A stretch of 36,924 nucleotides of DNA from Bacteroidota bacterium (GTDB lineage: Bacteria > Bacteroidota > Bacteroidia > Chitinophagales > Chitinophagaceae): the NCBI GenBank assembly GCA_005800655.1, contig SYEV01000091.1:1-36924 (forward strand), in the 5' to 3' direction. Shown one piece after another: positions 16,495 to 25,077 of this stretch. Each line of letters starts with the position of its first letter. Position 1 is the first letter of the stretch. The translations under genes were made by a program, and so were the position numbers. The notes below the pieces were generated by a model, which saw nothing but the letters and a program-made list of their open reading frames with translations, did not search any database and was not told the origin of the DNA.

Positions 16495-17934
16495 CTATTT
16501 AACCCAGTTTTGTTGATTCGTATGAAGTAAAATAGTTTTTACCTTATACTTATTTTTTAAATGCCTTGCGGTTTGTTCAGCAGCATATACACTGCGATGC
16601 TGTCCACCAGTGCAGCCAAAATTAATATGCAAGGAAGCAAATCCTCTTTCTAAATAATTCTCTGTGGTAATATCTATCAAATCCCATACGCTATTTAAAA
16701 AAACATTCATCTTAGTTCTTTGTTCTAAAAAATCCTGTACCGGTTTGTCAAGGCCTGATAATTTTTTATAATCATCAAATCTGCCTGGATTTAATATACC
16801 ACGCATATCAAAAACAAATCCACCACCATTTTCAGAATCATCTCCTGGAATTCCTTTTTTATAACTGAAGCTGTTGATTGTAATGACTAATGGCGTTTCA
16901 TCGGTGGCTTTGGGTGGCGTAAATCTTTGGATAACTTCATCGCCTACCATCCAATGTAATATGGAAGCAAAAACAGGCGTATCACTTGCAATGGTATTGT
17001 ATTGTAAAAAATTCTTTATGTTTAAAAGGCCTAAGGGTATACTCGTTAAAAAATGTGCTTTTCTTTCAAACAACCCTCTAAACCCATAGGCACCCATCAC
17101 TTGCAATAATCTTAATAACACAAATCCATTGTATTGTTGTTTGAAAATGGCTACATCAATTTTTTCAGGCATCAAACTTTGTACTTCATGAATATAATGA
17201 TCCAATAATTTATTTTTCCATTCCTGTGATAGTTCCGCTTTGGCCTGCCATAATAAAGAAGCTACATCATAAGGCAATCCACCTAGCATGCCTCCCTGAA
17301 AGTCGATGAAAAATACTTCATCATTGTTCACTATAATATTGCGACTTTGAAAATCCCTAAACATGAAATTTTTATAATTGCCTGCAGACAGTTGATCACT
17401 TAATAATTCAAACTCATCAATTAATGCTTGTTTATCATAGGGGTATTGCAGAGTATCTAAAAAGTAATATTTGTAATATAACAAGTCAGTTAAAATAGAA
17501 TGCTTACCAAATTCCTTGGAGGTTAAACATTTATCATAATTTAAATCAGCGCCACCTTGCACTTGCAACTTTGCCAATGCTGTCAAGCTCTTTTTAAACA
17601 AGGAAAAAACGTACTCTGATTTACCTTCCTTTTCTAACACATCTAATAAGGAAACCCTGCCTAAATCCTGTTGCAGATATATTGTTTTATCTGCACTCAT
17701 TGCCAATACCTTAGGAACAGGTAAACCTTTTTCATAAAAATGGTCCGCAAAATAAACAAAGGTTTCGCTTTCCCTGATGTTTAAACTATAAGTAGCAATC
17801 CAACTTTGCTCCCCTTGAATGATTCTAAAATAAACTCGATCTCCACCACTTTGAGGAATTTTTTGAATAGCATCCCAAGCGGATTTATTAATCGTATTAA
17901 AAAGTTCGCCTATATGTTTTATGACCAATTCCAT
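16495..17934 (-). CDS. AmgK-like sugar kinase fused to RapZ C-terminal domain
   Basis: This 479-residue protein joins two families. Residues about 1-330 are an aminoglycoside-phosphotransferase-type kinase, with a GGDRVYFRI ATP loop, the catalytic loop FRDFQSRN (Asp194, Asn199) and the metal site IDFQGG (Asp211). Residues about 349-475 match the C-terminal domain of RapZ: SFSYKKGIP, FVFDMRGILNPG, GLDKPVQDFLEQ and the signature GCTGGQHRSVY (440-450). That domain binds glucosamine-6-phosphate in enterobacterial RapZ. The RapZ N-terminal P-loop domain is absent. With the MurU-like neighbour it suggests a cell-wall sugar recycling unit with a built-in GlcN6P sensor. The kinase substrate is inferred. 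Confidence 0.87.
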   Translation of the reverse strand: MELVIKHIGELFNTINKSAWDAIQKIPQSGGDRVYFRIIQGEQSWIATYSLNIRESETFVYFADHFYEKGLPVPKVLAMSADKTIYLQQDLGRVSLLDVLEKEGKSEYVFSLFKKSLTALAKLQVQGGADLNYDKCLTSKEFGKHSILTDLLYYKYYFLDTLQYPYDKQALIDEFELLSDQLSAGNYKNFMFRDFQSRNIIVNNDEVFFIDFQGGMLGGLPYDVASLLWQAKAELSQEWKNKLLDHYIHEVQSLMPEKIDVAIFKQQYNGFVLLRLLQVMGAYGFRGLFERKAHFLTSIPLGLLNIKNFLQYNTIASDTPVFASILHWMVGDEVIQRFTPPKATDETPLVITINSFSYKKGIPGDDSENGGGFVFDMRGILNPGRFDDYKKLSGLDKPVQDFLEQRTKMNVFLNSVWDLIDITTENYLERGFASLHINFGCTGGQHRSVYAAEQTARHLKNKYKVKTILLHTNQQNWVK

Positions 17935-18036
17935 AAGATTAAAATTAGTGCTAATGTGTGAAATAAGTTCAATTAATTATAGGATAACTTTCGTCGGCTA
18001 TAAAAAAGTACTAAATTTATTTAAAATACTACCCCT

Positions 18037-20910
18037 ATGATGAAAAAAACACGAATTTTGTTCTCTTTTATTTTCACTTTATTCTGCTTATCTGCAGTAG
18101 CACAAAAACAAACTATTAAAGGATGGGTGAATGATCATAAAGGAAACGCTTTAGAAGGTGTTACTGTGAAAAACAGCAATACAAAGGCCATAGCCAACAC
18201 CAATAAAAATGGTTCATTTACCATCATTGCAAATAGTAATGATTTGATTACATTCAGTTATGTTGGTTTTGAAACTACAACTATAAAATATACCAGTGGT
18301 GAATTAAAAATTTCATTAGCACCTAGCACGAATGAATTACAAGATGTCATTTTAGTAGGTAGCAGAGGTCTTGGTCGTGTTAAAACTGAATCACCGGTGC
18401 CAGTTGACTTAATAAAAATATCAGAAGTAGGTTTGAATACTGCTAGAATGGATTTAACCTCCACATTAAATTTTGTGGCACCTTCATTTAACTATAATAA
18501 ACAGTCAGGCGCGGATGGTGCTGATCACGTTGATATTGGAACATTAAGAGGTTTAGGGCCTGATCAAACCTTGGTATTAATCAATGGAAAACGCCGTCAT
18601 AGCACAGCTTTGGTTGACTTGTTTGGAACCAGAGGTCGTGGCGGTTCAGGGGTAGATTTAAATGGTTTCCCTATGTCATCTGTTGATCGAATTGAAATTT
18701 TAAGAGATGGTGCATCCGCACAATATGGCTCTGATGCGATTGCTGGGGTAATGAATATTGTATTAAGAAAAAATACGGGCGAGTGGAATATTTCTACTGG
18801 ACTTGCTGGATATTATGATAAAAAATTCAACACTTACCAATTCAAAGACAATAAAGATTATTTAACACAAGCACCAATTGATGGTGTTACAAAATCAATA
18901 TCTGCCAACAGAGGATTTAATTTAGGAAAAAAAGGAGGCTTCATTAATGTTTCATTTGATTTATTGGATCAAGGAAAAACTTTCCGTCAAGCAGCCTCTT
19001 CCGATATTGCTGATAAAGATGGCTTACCTACCAATACTTGGAGACAAGGTTTTGGAGATGCCTCCATGAAGTCCTATGGTACGATGTTTAACTTAGAGTT
19101 ACCTCTTGGCGATGATATTAAGTTTTATGCTTTTGGTAGCATGAATAATAAAAGCTCAGACGCATACGCATATACTAGAAACTGGTCTGCAAGACCCACT
19201 CGTTTCCCTATTGATAATAAAGGAAAATTAATTTTTGTACCTAGCATTATGTTTACTTCAGGATCGGGAGACACCAGCTACAATCCACATATTCAAGCAG
19301 ATGTTCAAGATTTATCCATGGTTACAGGTTTTTCTAAAACAAGTAAAAATGGTTGGGATTGGGATTTCAGTAATTCGTTTGGAAATAATAATTTCCATTA
19401 TTTTGGCCATGGCACTTTTAACGCATCCAATATTGGCAACATCACACAAACACATTTTGATGATGGTGGATTTAACTTCTTACAAAACACCACGAACCTA
19501 GATTTATCAAAGCAATTTGGAAAAGTAAATCAAGGTGGTATTAAAGTTTCCTATGGTGCAGAACTTAGATTTGAAGAGTATAGTATTTTTAAGGGCGAAT
19601 TAAATTCTTACAAAGCATTTAGTAATAATTTAGGTTTAGAACAAGCCCCAGGCGCACAAGGCTTCCCAGGTTTTAGCCCTGATGATGAAATAAAAGCCAA
19701 TAGGATAGTAACAGGTTTGTATACCGATTTGGAATACACGCCAACGGATGCATTATTAATTACGGGTGCAGTTAGGGCAGAAAATTATTCTGACTTTGGA
19801 TCAGTCGCTACTTTTAAATCTTCTGCAAGATTAAAAATGACCGACAATTTTAATTTAAGAGGCTCTTTTAGTACTGGATATCGTGCGCCTTCCTTGCAAC
19901 AAAAATATTTTAGCAATACCCTTACTTCATTTTCTAATGGCGGATTGGTGCAGTCAAGAATTGCACGTAATGATGATGCGATCAGCAAACTAGCAGGTAT
20001 TCCTTCATTGAAACAAGAAACATCTACAAACATGAGCTTTGGATTTTCTTGGAAACCTGCAAAAGGTTTAACCGTAACAGTAGATGGATATAATATTAAA
20101 ATGAAAGATCGTGTGGTATTATCTGGTTTGTTTAGCGCTGAAGATGCCTCACTTCCTACTGCCCTTACAAATAAATTAAACAGCATGGGCGTAGCCACTG
20201 CACAATTTTTTGCAAATGCCGTGAATACCACCAATAGTGGTGTGGATTTTGTGATTGACTATCAAAAGAAAATTTCTAGCACCGAACGTATTAAAATATT
20301 ATTGGTAGGTAATTTACAAAATATCAATATTGATAAAATTAATGTGCCTGCAGCTTTATCGAGCAATAAATTCAATACAGACCCATATTATACTAGCAGA
20401 GCAAGTTATTTTAGTAGCGAACTGCCAAGTACATTTTTTAATACGAGGGAAATATACTTCCTTAAAGCATCCGCACCTAAATCTAAATTCTCAGCAAGTT
20501 TCGATTATACAAAAAATAAAATAAGCCTTGGGGTAAGATTTACCTACTTTGGAAATGTTGTATTGACAGGATTTGGTGATCCTGATTACGATGGAATTTA
20601 TCCTATGGTGCCAGTTGACGATCAAAAGACTGCTACTAATACAGTTAATTTTAATAACGGCACTTATGTTCCAGAAATTTTTAATTATAAAGGTAAACTA
20701 ACAACTGACCTTTATGCTAATGCACAATTATCTAAAAAGGTATCTCTTGTGATTGGCGCAGACAATATCTTTAATATACATCCTGACTTCGCTGTAAACC
20801 CACAAGCGAAATGGTATGCCGGCGATAATGAAACCGGCGGTCCTTGGGATGGCGTTCAAATGGGCTACAATGGTTTAAGAATATTCAGCAAACTAGTTTT
20901 TAAATTTTAA
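18037..20910 (+). CDS. TonB-dependent outer-membrane receptor
   Basis: This 957-residue receptor starts with a signal peptide ending SAVAQ. A carboxypeptidase-regulatory-like domain follows (about 25-100, IKGWVNDHKGNALEGVTVKN). The plug (about 110-245) shows LRGLGPDQTLVLINGKRRH and IEILRDGASAQYGSDAIAGV. A 22-strand-type barrel ends in the usual aromatic C-terminus (LVFKF). No SusD gene is adjacent, so it is likely an iron-complex, cofactor or small-molecule receptor rather than a glycan system. The ligand is unknown. It begins with two ATG codons; either could be used. A terminator follows. Confidence 0.92.
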   Translation: MMKKTRILFSFIFTLFCLSAVAQKQTIKGWVNDHKGNALEGVTVKNSNTKAIANTNKNGSFTIIANSNDLITFSYVGFETTTIKYTSGELKISLAPSTNELQDVILVGSRGLGRVKTESPVPVDLIKISEVGLNTARMDLTSTLNFVAPSFNYNKQSGADGADHVDIGTLRGLGPDQTLVLINGKRRHSTALVDLFGTRGRGGSGVDLNGFPMSSVDRIEILRDGASAQYGSDAIAGVMNIVLRKNTGEWNISTGLAGYYDKKFNTYQFKDNKDYLTQAPIDGVTKSISANRGFNLGKKGGFINVSFDLLDQGKTFRQAASSDIADKDGLPTNTWRQGFGDASMKSYGTMFNLELPLGDDIKFYAFGSMNNKSSDAYAYTRNWSARPTRFPIDNKGKLIFVPSIMFTSGSGDTSYNPHIQADVQDLSMVTGFSKTSKNGWDWDFSNSFGNNNFHYFGHGTFNASNIGNITQTHFDDGGFNFLQNTTNLDLSKQFGKVNQGGIKVSYGAELRFEEYSIFKGELNSYKAFSNNLGLEQAPGAQGFPGFSPDDEIKANRIVTGLYTDLEYTPTDALLITGAVRAENYSDFGSVATFKSSARLKMTDNFNLRGSFSTGYRAPSLQQKYFSNTLTSFSNGGLVQSRIARNDDAISKLAGIPSLKQETSTNMSFGFSWKPAKGLTVTVDGYNIKMKDRVVLSGLFSAEDASLPTALTNKLNSMGVATAQFFANAVNTTNSGVDFVIDYQKKISSTERIKILLVGNLQNINIDKINVPAALSSNKFNTDPYYTSRASYFSSELPSTFFNTREIYFLKASAPKSKFSASFDYTKNKISLGVRFTYFGNVVLTGFGDPDYDGIYPMVPVDDQKTATNTVNFNNGTYVPEIFNYKGKLTTDLYANAQLSKKVSLVIGADNIFNIHPDFAVNPQAKWYAGDNETGGPWDGVQMGYNGLRIFSKLVFKF

Positions 20911-20931
20911 TACTATAAATTAAATAACTTT

Positions 20932-20963
20932 AAAGCCTTCTCGTTAATTCGGGAAGGCTTTTT
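20932..20963 (+). terminator. Terminator after the TonB-dependent receptor
   Basis: A stem AAAGCCTTCTCG/CGGGAAGGCTTT (one G-U pair) with a 6-base loop is followed by TTT. It separates the receptor from the next gene, which therefore needs its own promoter or read-through. Confidence 0.85.
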
Positions 20964-20989
20964 AATGGCCGCCAAAAGAAATAGCTAAA

Positions 20990-21895
20990 ATGAAAAAAAT
21001 ATTTACCACAGGGATCCTTCTTTTAGTAACTGCCATTGCAGCAATAGCGCAAAATGGTATTGTCGTTTTTCAAACCGACTTTGGCACGAAGGATGGTGCA
21101 GTGTCTGCAATGAAAGGCGTGGCGAGTAATGTAGATGCTAGTTTAAAATTATATGACCTCACCCATGATATTCCTGCTTATAATATTTGGGAAGCTGCTT
21201 ATCGCTTAGACCAAACCGTGATATACTGGCCGGCCGGAACTGTGTTTGTTTCTGTGGTTGATCCTGGCGTTGGCACCACAAGAAAATCGGTCGTGGTCAA
21301 AACAAAATCCGGACACTATATTGTTACACCAGATAATGGCACCCTTACTTTAATTGCACAATCACTCGGCATTGATTCCATTCGTGAAATTGATGAAGTA
21401 AACAACCGACGAAAAAATTCGGGCGCTTCTTATACTTTTCATGGACGAGATGTATATGCTTATACGGCTGCTCGATTAGCGGCTAAAAAAATAAGTTTTG
21501 AACAAGTGGGTGCCATTATAAATACACCTGTTGTATCCATTGCTTTTCAAAAAGCATCCTTACAAGACAATCAATTAAAAGGAACTATTGCTATTTTAGA
21601 TATTCAGTACGGAAATATTTGGACCAATATTCATCAAGATTATTGGAAAGCATTTCAAAAAATTACCCATAAAAAAAATGAGTTAATCGTTGAAATTTAT
21701 CACCAACAAAAACAAGTATACAAAGGCAATATGCCTTTTGAAAATACTTTTGGGGCCGTAGCCGTTGGAAAACCACTCGCCTATTTAAATAGTTTAATGA
21801 ACCTATCCATTGGCTTAAACCAAGGTAGTTTTGCCCAACAATTCAAAGTTCAGGCGGGTAACGATTGGACCCTGACCCTGACTTGGGCCCAATAG
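20990..21895 (+). CDS. SAM hydroxide adenosyltransferase homologue (fluorinase/chlorinase superfamily) with signal peptide
   Basis: This 301-residue protein belongs to the family that cleaves S-adenosylmethionine to adenosine and methionine using water. The catalytic triad Asp-Arg-His is recognisable: Asp91 and Arg98 in VVDPGVGTTRKS and His151 in YTFHGRDVYAY. The spacings (7 and 53) resemble those in characterised archaeal members. The N-terminus MKKIFTTGILLLVTAIAAIAQ is a clear signal peptide, unlike the usual cytoplasmic homologues. The protein therefore seems to act in the periplasm, where its substrate is uncertain. It lies 80 bp after a TonB receptor, from which a terminator separates it. 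Confidence 0.85.
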   Translation: MKKIFTTGILLLVTAIAAIAQNGIVVFQTDFGTKDGAVSAMKGVASNVDASLKLYDLTHDIPAYNIWEAAYRLDQTVIYWPAGTVFVSVVDPGVGTTRKSVVVKTKSGHYIVTPDNGTLTLIAQSLGIDSIREIDEVNNRRKNSGASYTFHGRDVYAYTAARLAAKKISFEQVGAIINTPVVSIAFQKASLQDNQLKGTIAILDIQYGNIWTNIHQDYWKAFQKITHKKNELIVEIYHQQKQVYKGNMPFENTFGAVAVGKPLAYLNSLMNLSIGLNQGSFAQQFKVQAGNDWTLTLTWAQ

Positions 21896-21947
21896 GCTTG
21901 AAATTACCTGACGCCCAGCAAAAAGGTATAAATACTTTAAAAAAAGG

Positions 21948-21983
21948 GTACAAATTAATGTACTAAATACTAAATTATTTAGT
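21948..21983. promoter_or_regulatory. Candidate operator region before umuDC (overlapping palindromes)
   Basis: Two symmetric elements occur. GTACA-AATTAA-TGTAC lies at 21948-21963, and the 15-bp perfect palindrome ACTAAATTATTTAGT lies at 21969-21983. The latter overlaps a wider repeat ACTAAATA-6-TATTTAGT (21962-21983). They lie 26 to 61 bp before the umuD ATG, where an SOS-type repressor would be expected. The repressor is unknown, and AT-richness raises the chance level. Confidence 0.35.
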
Positions 21984-22008
21984 TAATATTGCTAATAATT
22001 TTAGTTTT

Positions 22009-22452
22009 ATGTCATTTATAGATACAGATCCCAATGAAGGGATGGCCACTCAGCAGATTAATAAAAAATTCCAATCTGCTCAAATTATACAAGCCAATGC
22101 CACCGGATTTGGGGCAGCTTCCGACGATTTTATGGAAAGAGGTATTGACCTCAACGAGCAACTCATTCGCAACAAACCCGCTACTTTTTTCTTTCGCGTA
22201 AATAGTGATGCCATGTTAGGTGCGGGTATTCATGTGGGCGATATTTTAATTGTCGACCGTAGCCTTACGCCAAGTTCCGGCAAAGTAGTCGTGGCTGTTT
22301 TAAATGGGGAGTTTTTAGTACGCCGTTTACATATGCAAGAACATAGTATCAGTTTGATTCCTGAAAATAAAAGATACGGCACTATTCAAGTAGCACAATT
22401 GGAACAATACAGCACCTGGGGTGTAGTGAATTTTGTAATACATAGTTTATAA
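22009..22452 (+). CDS. umuD: UmuD-like S24 peptidase homologue lacking the catalytic dyad
   Basis: This 147-residue protein is a UmuD homologue by its core: GIDLNEQLIRN, then RVNSDAMLGAGIHVGDILIV, then KVVVAVLNGEFLVRRLHM. In E. coli UmuD the catalytic Ser60 lies in SGDSM and Lys97 in FTVKKL. Here the matching positions are Ala68 (NSDAM) and Arg105 (FLVRRL), so self-cleavage looks impossible. The cleavage-site glycine is kept (T32-G33 for C24-G25) with a longer N-terminal arm. It precedes umuC by 36 bp, so it probably still partners that polymerase as a Pol V-like accessory subunit. Confidence 0.88.
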   Translation: MSFIDTDPNEGMATQQINKKFQSAQIIQANATGFGAASDDFMERGIDLNEQLIRNKPATFFFRVNSDAMLGAGIHVGDILIVDRSLTPSSGKVVVAVLNGEFLVRRLHMQEHSISLIPENKRYGTIQVAQLEQYSTWGVVNFVIHSL

Positions 22453-22488
22453 AGAAGCACCCAAGTAAGGGGATAAAAAAATAATTCC

Positions 22489-23775
22489 GTGCAAGCCATT
22501 GTAGATTGTAATAGTTTTTATTGCGCTTGTGAGCGACTGTTTCAGCCGCAACTGCAACACGCACCCGTTGTTGTATTAAGCAACAATGATGGATGTATTG
22601 TATCCAGGTCCGATGAAGCAAAACAATTGGGCATCAATATGGCCATCCCCTATTTTCAAGCAAAGGAACTCATTGAAAAAAATAAAGTACATGCGTTTTC
22701 CTCCAACTATCACTTATACGGAGACCTTAGCTGGCGGGTGATGGAAACCATGCGACAGCTAGTGCCGCCGGGTTGTGTGGAAGTGTACTCCGTTGATGAA
22801 GCTTTTATTAATTTAGACCATATCGCTTCCGATCAACTACAAGATTATTGTATTTCATTAAAAAAGAAAATAGAAAAATGGACAGGCATATCCGTATCCA
22901 TTGGTGTAGGCCCTAATAAAGTATTAAGTAAAGTAGCGAATCGATTGGCTAAAAAAAGTAAATTACTTACTGGTTGTGTGGTCATATTAAATGATACAAA
23001 AAAAATACAAGCCGCTTTACAAAGTACACCCATCGATGATGTTTGGGGCATTGGATATAGTTATAGTGAAAAATTAAAAACCTATGGCATCAATACCGCT
23101 TACGCACTTAGCATTAAGGACCTCAGTTGGGGTAAACGATTTTTAGGCGGCGTACCAGGGATGAAATTAATTAGAGAATTAAAAGGAATGCATAGCCATG
23201 ATATGCAAACACCCAGAACCAGCAAAAAAATGATTGCCACTACGCGTATGTTTGGACGCACTGTTTCAGAGTGGCAAGAAATTGAAGAAGCCTTAGCGAC
23301 CTATGCAACGCGTACCGCGGAAAAATTACGTCGACAACACAGTGCCGCTTATGGCGTATCCGTTTTTTTACTAAAAAAAACACCACCTCAAACGGACATC
23401 TCCCATTACCATCATGGACGGCAAGTGAGCGGGTATGTTAAACTAGACAATCCTAGTAATCTAACTCCGGACATCATTAAAGCGGTGGTCACCCTAGGAA
23501 AAAGCTTGTTTGAGCAGGGAGAATTGTATAAAAAAGCAGGCGTTATTTTAAGTGACTTTGTCCCCGATAATGCATTGCAGACCAACTTGTTTGTGGCACC
23601 TAGGGACCAAAATCGTAAAAAACTAATGAATGTAATAGATAATATGAATGCGGCATTTAGGGACGACATCCTCAAATTTGCGACCAGCGGCACCCAAAAA
23701 AACTGGAAAATGCGCAGCGAAAGGCGAAGCAAACGCTATACCACCCGCTGGGACGAACTATGTTTGGTGAGATAA
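22489..23775 (+). CDS. umuC: Y-family DNA polymerase UmuC (Pol V catalytic subunit)
   Basis: This 428-residue translesion polymerase has the Y-family active site: AIVDCNSFYCACERLF (first Asp) and VYSVDEAFINL (Asp-Glu). The SIGVGPNKVLSKVANRLAKK block is also present. A short clamp-binding-like motif (LQTNLF) and a C-terminal DUF4113-like tail (KRYTTRWDELCL) finish it. The start is GTG at 22489, preceded by an AGGGG-like site. This start agrees with the family N-terminus, in which the catalytic Asp lies five or six residues from the start. It forms an operon with umuD. Confidence 0.95.
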   Translation: MQAIVDCNSFYCACERLFQPQLQHAPVVVLSNNDGCIVSRSDEAKQLGINMAIPYFQAKELIEKNKVHAFSSNYHLYGDLSWRVMETMRQLVPPGCVEVYSVDEAFINLDHIASDQLQDYCISLKKKIEKWTGISVSIGVGPNKVLSKVANRLAKKSKLLTGCVVILNDTKKIQAALQSTPIDDVWGIGYSYSEKLKTYGINTAYALSIKDLSWGKRFLGGVPGMKLIRELKGMHSHDMQTPRTSKKMIATTRMFGRTVSEWQEIEEALATYATRTAEKLRRQHSAAYGVSVFLLKKTPPQTDISHYHHGRQVSGYVKLDNPSNLTPDIIKAVVTLGKSLFEQGELYKKAGVILSDFVPDNALQTNLFVAPRDQNRKKLMNVIDNMNAAFRDDILKFATSGTQKNWKMRSERRSKRYTTRWDELCLVR

Positions 23776-23830
23776 ATGGGAATCGTGGAAAACCATTGCT
23801 TAAAAATTCGTAAAAATGATAATGCTTCTG

Positions 23831-23838
23831 TATTTTTG
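23831..23838 (+). promoter_or_regulatory. Candidate promoter of the carB half-gene
   Basis: TATTTTTG matches TAnnTTTG and is preceded at 20 bp by TTCG (23807-23810), a weak -33 match. It lies 15 bp before the ATG at 23854, which supports that start over the ATG at 23776. Confidence 0.4.
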
Positions 23839-23853
23839 CCCAATTTCATACAT

Positions 23854-25047
23854 ATGAGCAACACCCTGCAATCCAATGAGTCCATCCGCTCTTCCAGAAA
23901 AAAAATTATTGTATTAGGCAGTGGCCCCAATCGTATTGGTCAAGGCATTGAATTTGATTATTGCTGCGTTCATGGATTATTGGCGGTAAAAGAAGCTGGC
24001 TACGAAGCGATTATGGTGAATTGCAATCCTGAAACTGTTTCTACCGATTTTGACATGGCAGATAAATTATATTTTGAGCCTGTGTTTTGGGAACATCTTT
24101 GGGAGATTATTGAATTAGAACAACCAGAAGGCGTAATCGTACAATTAGGCGGACAAACTGCATTGAAATTAGCAAAACGATTAACCGAAAGAGGAATAAA
24201 AATTATAGGTACTTCATTTGACAGTTTAGATATTGCAGAAGATCGCGGTCGCTTTAGTGATTTATTAAAAGAATTAAAAATTCCTTACCCTGATTACGGA
24301 ACTGCATACACTGCAGAAGAAGCAGTTGAAGTGGCGAATCAAGTAGGCTATCCAGTTTTAGTAAGACCCAGCTATGTCATTGGTGGACAAAGAATGCGAA
24401 TTGTTATTAATGATGCCGAAGTGGAAACAGCGGTGGTGAGTATCTTAAAGCATATTCCAGATAATAAAATATTAATTGATCATTTTTTAGATCGTTGTCA
24501 GGAAGCAGAAGTGGATGCCATTTTTGATGGAGAAACTTTTCACGTGATGGGAGTGATGGAACATATTGAACCAGCGGGTATACATAGTGGCGATAGTAAT
24601 GCCGTATTGCCTGCATTTAATTTAACACCATTGATTGTGGCGACCATGGAATTTTACAGTGAAAAAATCGCGCGCGCTTTAAATATCAAAGGCTTAATAA
24701 ATATTCAGTTTGCTATCAAGGACGATAAAGTGTTTGTCATTGAAGCCAATCCAAGAGCGTCAAGAACAACGCCATTTATCGCGAAAGCATATCAAATTCC
24801 TTATTTAAATATTGCGACCAAAGTAATGTTGGGTGCTGCTAAATTAACCGACTTCGTCATGGAGAAAAAGCTAGACGGATTTGCGATTAAAGAACCGGTA
24901 TTTAGTTTTGATAAATTCCCTGGCGTGAATAAAGAATTAGGCCCTGAAATGAAAAGCACCGGTGAAGCCATTCGATTTATAAAAGATTTACGCGATCCTT
25001 ACTTCCGAAATTTATACAAGGAGCGTTCAATGAACTTATCCCGCTAA
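23854..25047 (+). CDS. carB: Carbamoyl-phosphate synthase large subunit, C-terminal half only
   Basis: This 397-residue protein corresponds to roughly residues 550-935 of E. coli CarB, the half that phosphorylates carbamate. It opens with KKIIVLGSGPNRIGQGIEFDYCCVH and continues with MVNCNPETVSTDFD, VIVQLGGQTALKLAKRL, the ATP-grasp blocks VRPSYVIGGQRM and EVDAIFDGE, and NPRASRTTPFIAKA. The N-terminal half is not in this window, and upstream sequence is umuC. The C-terminus ends after KFPGVNKELGPEMKSTGEA with no MGS-like regulatory domain. The ATG at 23854 is preferred because a promoter box lies before it and homology starts soon after. It is either one subunit of a split CarB or a paralogous fragment. 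Confidence 0.85.
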   Translation: MSNTLQSNESIRSSRKKIIVLGSGPNRIGQGIEFDYCCVHGLLAVKEAGYEAIMVNCNPETVSTDFDMADKLYFEPVFWEHLWEIIELEQPEGVIVQLGGQTALKLAKRLTERGIKIIGTSFDSLDIAEDRGRFSDLLKELKIPYPDYGTAYTAEEAVEVANQVGYPVLVRPSYVIGGQRMRIVINDAEVETAVVSILKHIPDNKILIDHFLDRCQEAEVDAIFDGETFHVMGVMEHIEPAGIHSGDSNAVLPAFNLTPLIVATMEFYSEKIARALNIKGLINIQFAIKDDKVFVIEANPRASRTTPFIAKAYQIPYLNIATKVMLGAAKLTDFVMEKKLDGFAIKEPVFSFDKFPGVNKELGPEMKSTGEAIRFIKDLRDPYFRNLYKERSMNLSR

Positions 25048-25077
25048 TGCTTTTTTATACAATTGTATTTGTTAAAA

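Noticed and set aside
17985-17992. TAACTTTC as -7 box of the TonB receptor gene
   Set aside because: It mismatches the final G of TAnnTTTG, lies 44 bp before the ATG and has no -33 partner at a fitting distance.
22009-22452. LexA repressor instead of UmuD
   Set aside because: No helix-turn-helix domain at the N-terminus, length 147 residues, and it is directly upstream of umuC.
23776-23853. ATG right after the umuC stop as start of the carB half-gene
   Set aside because: The extra 26 residues do not look like CarB and a promoter-like box lies inside them; ATG 23854 fits better.
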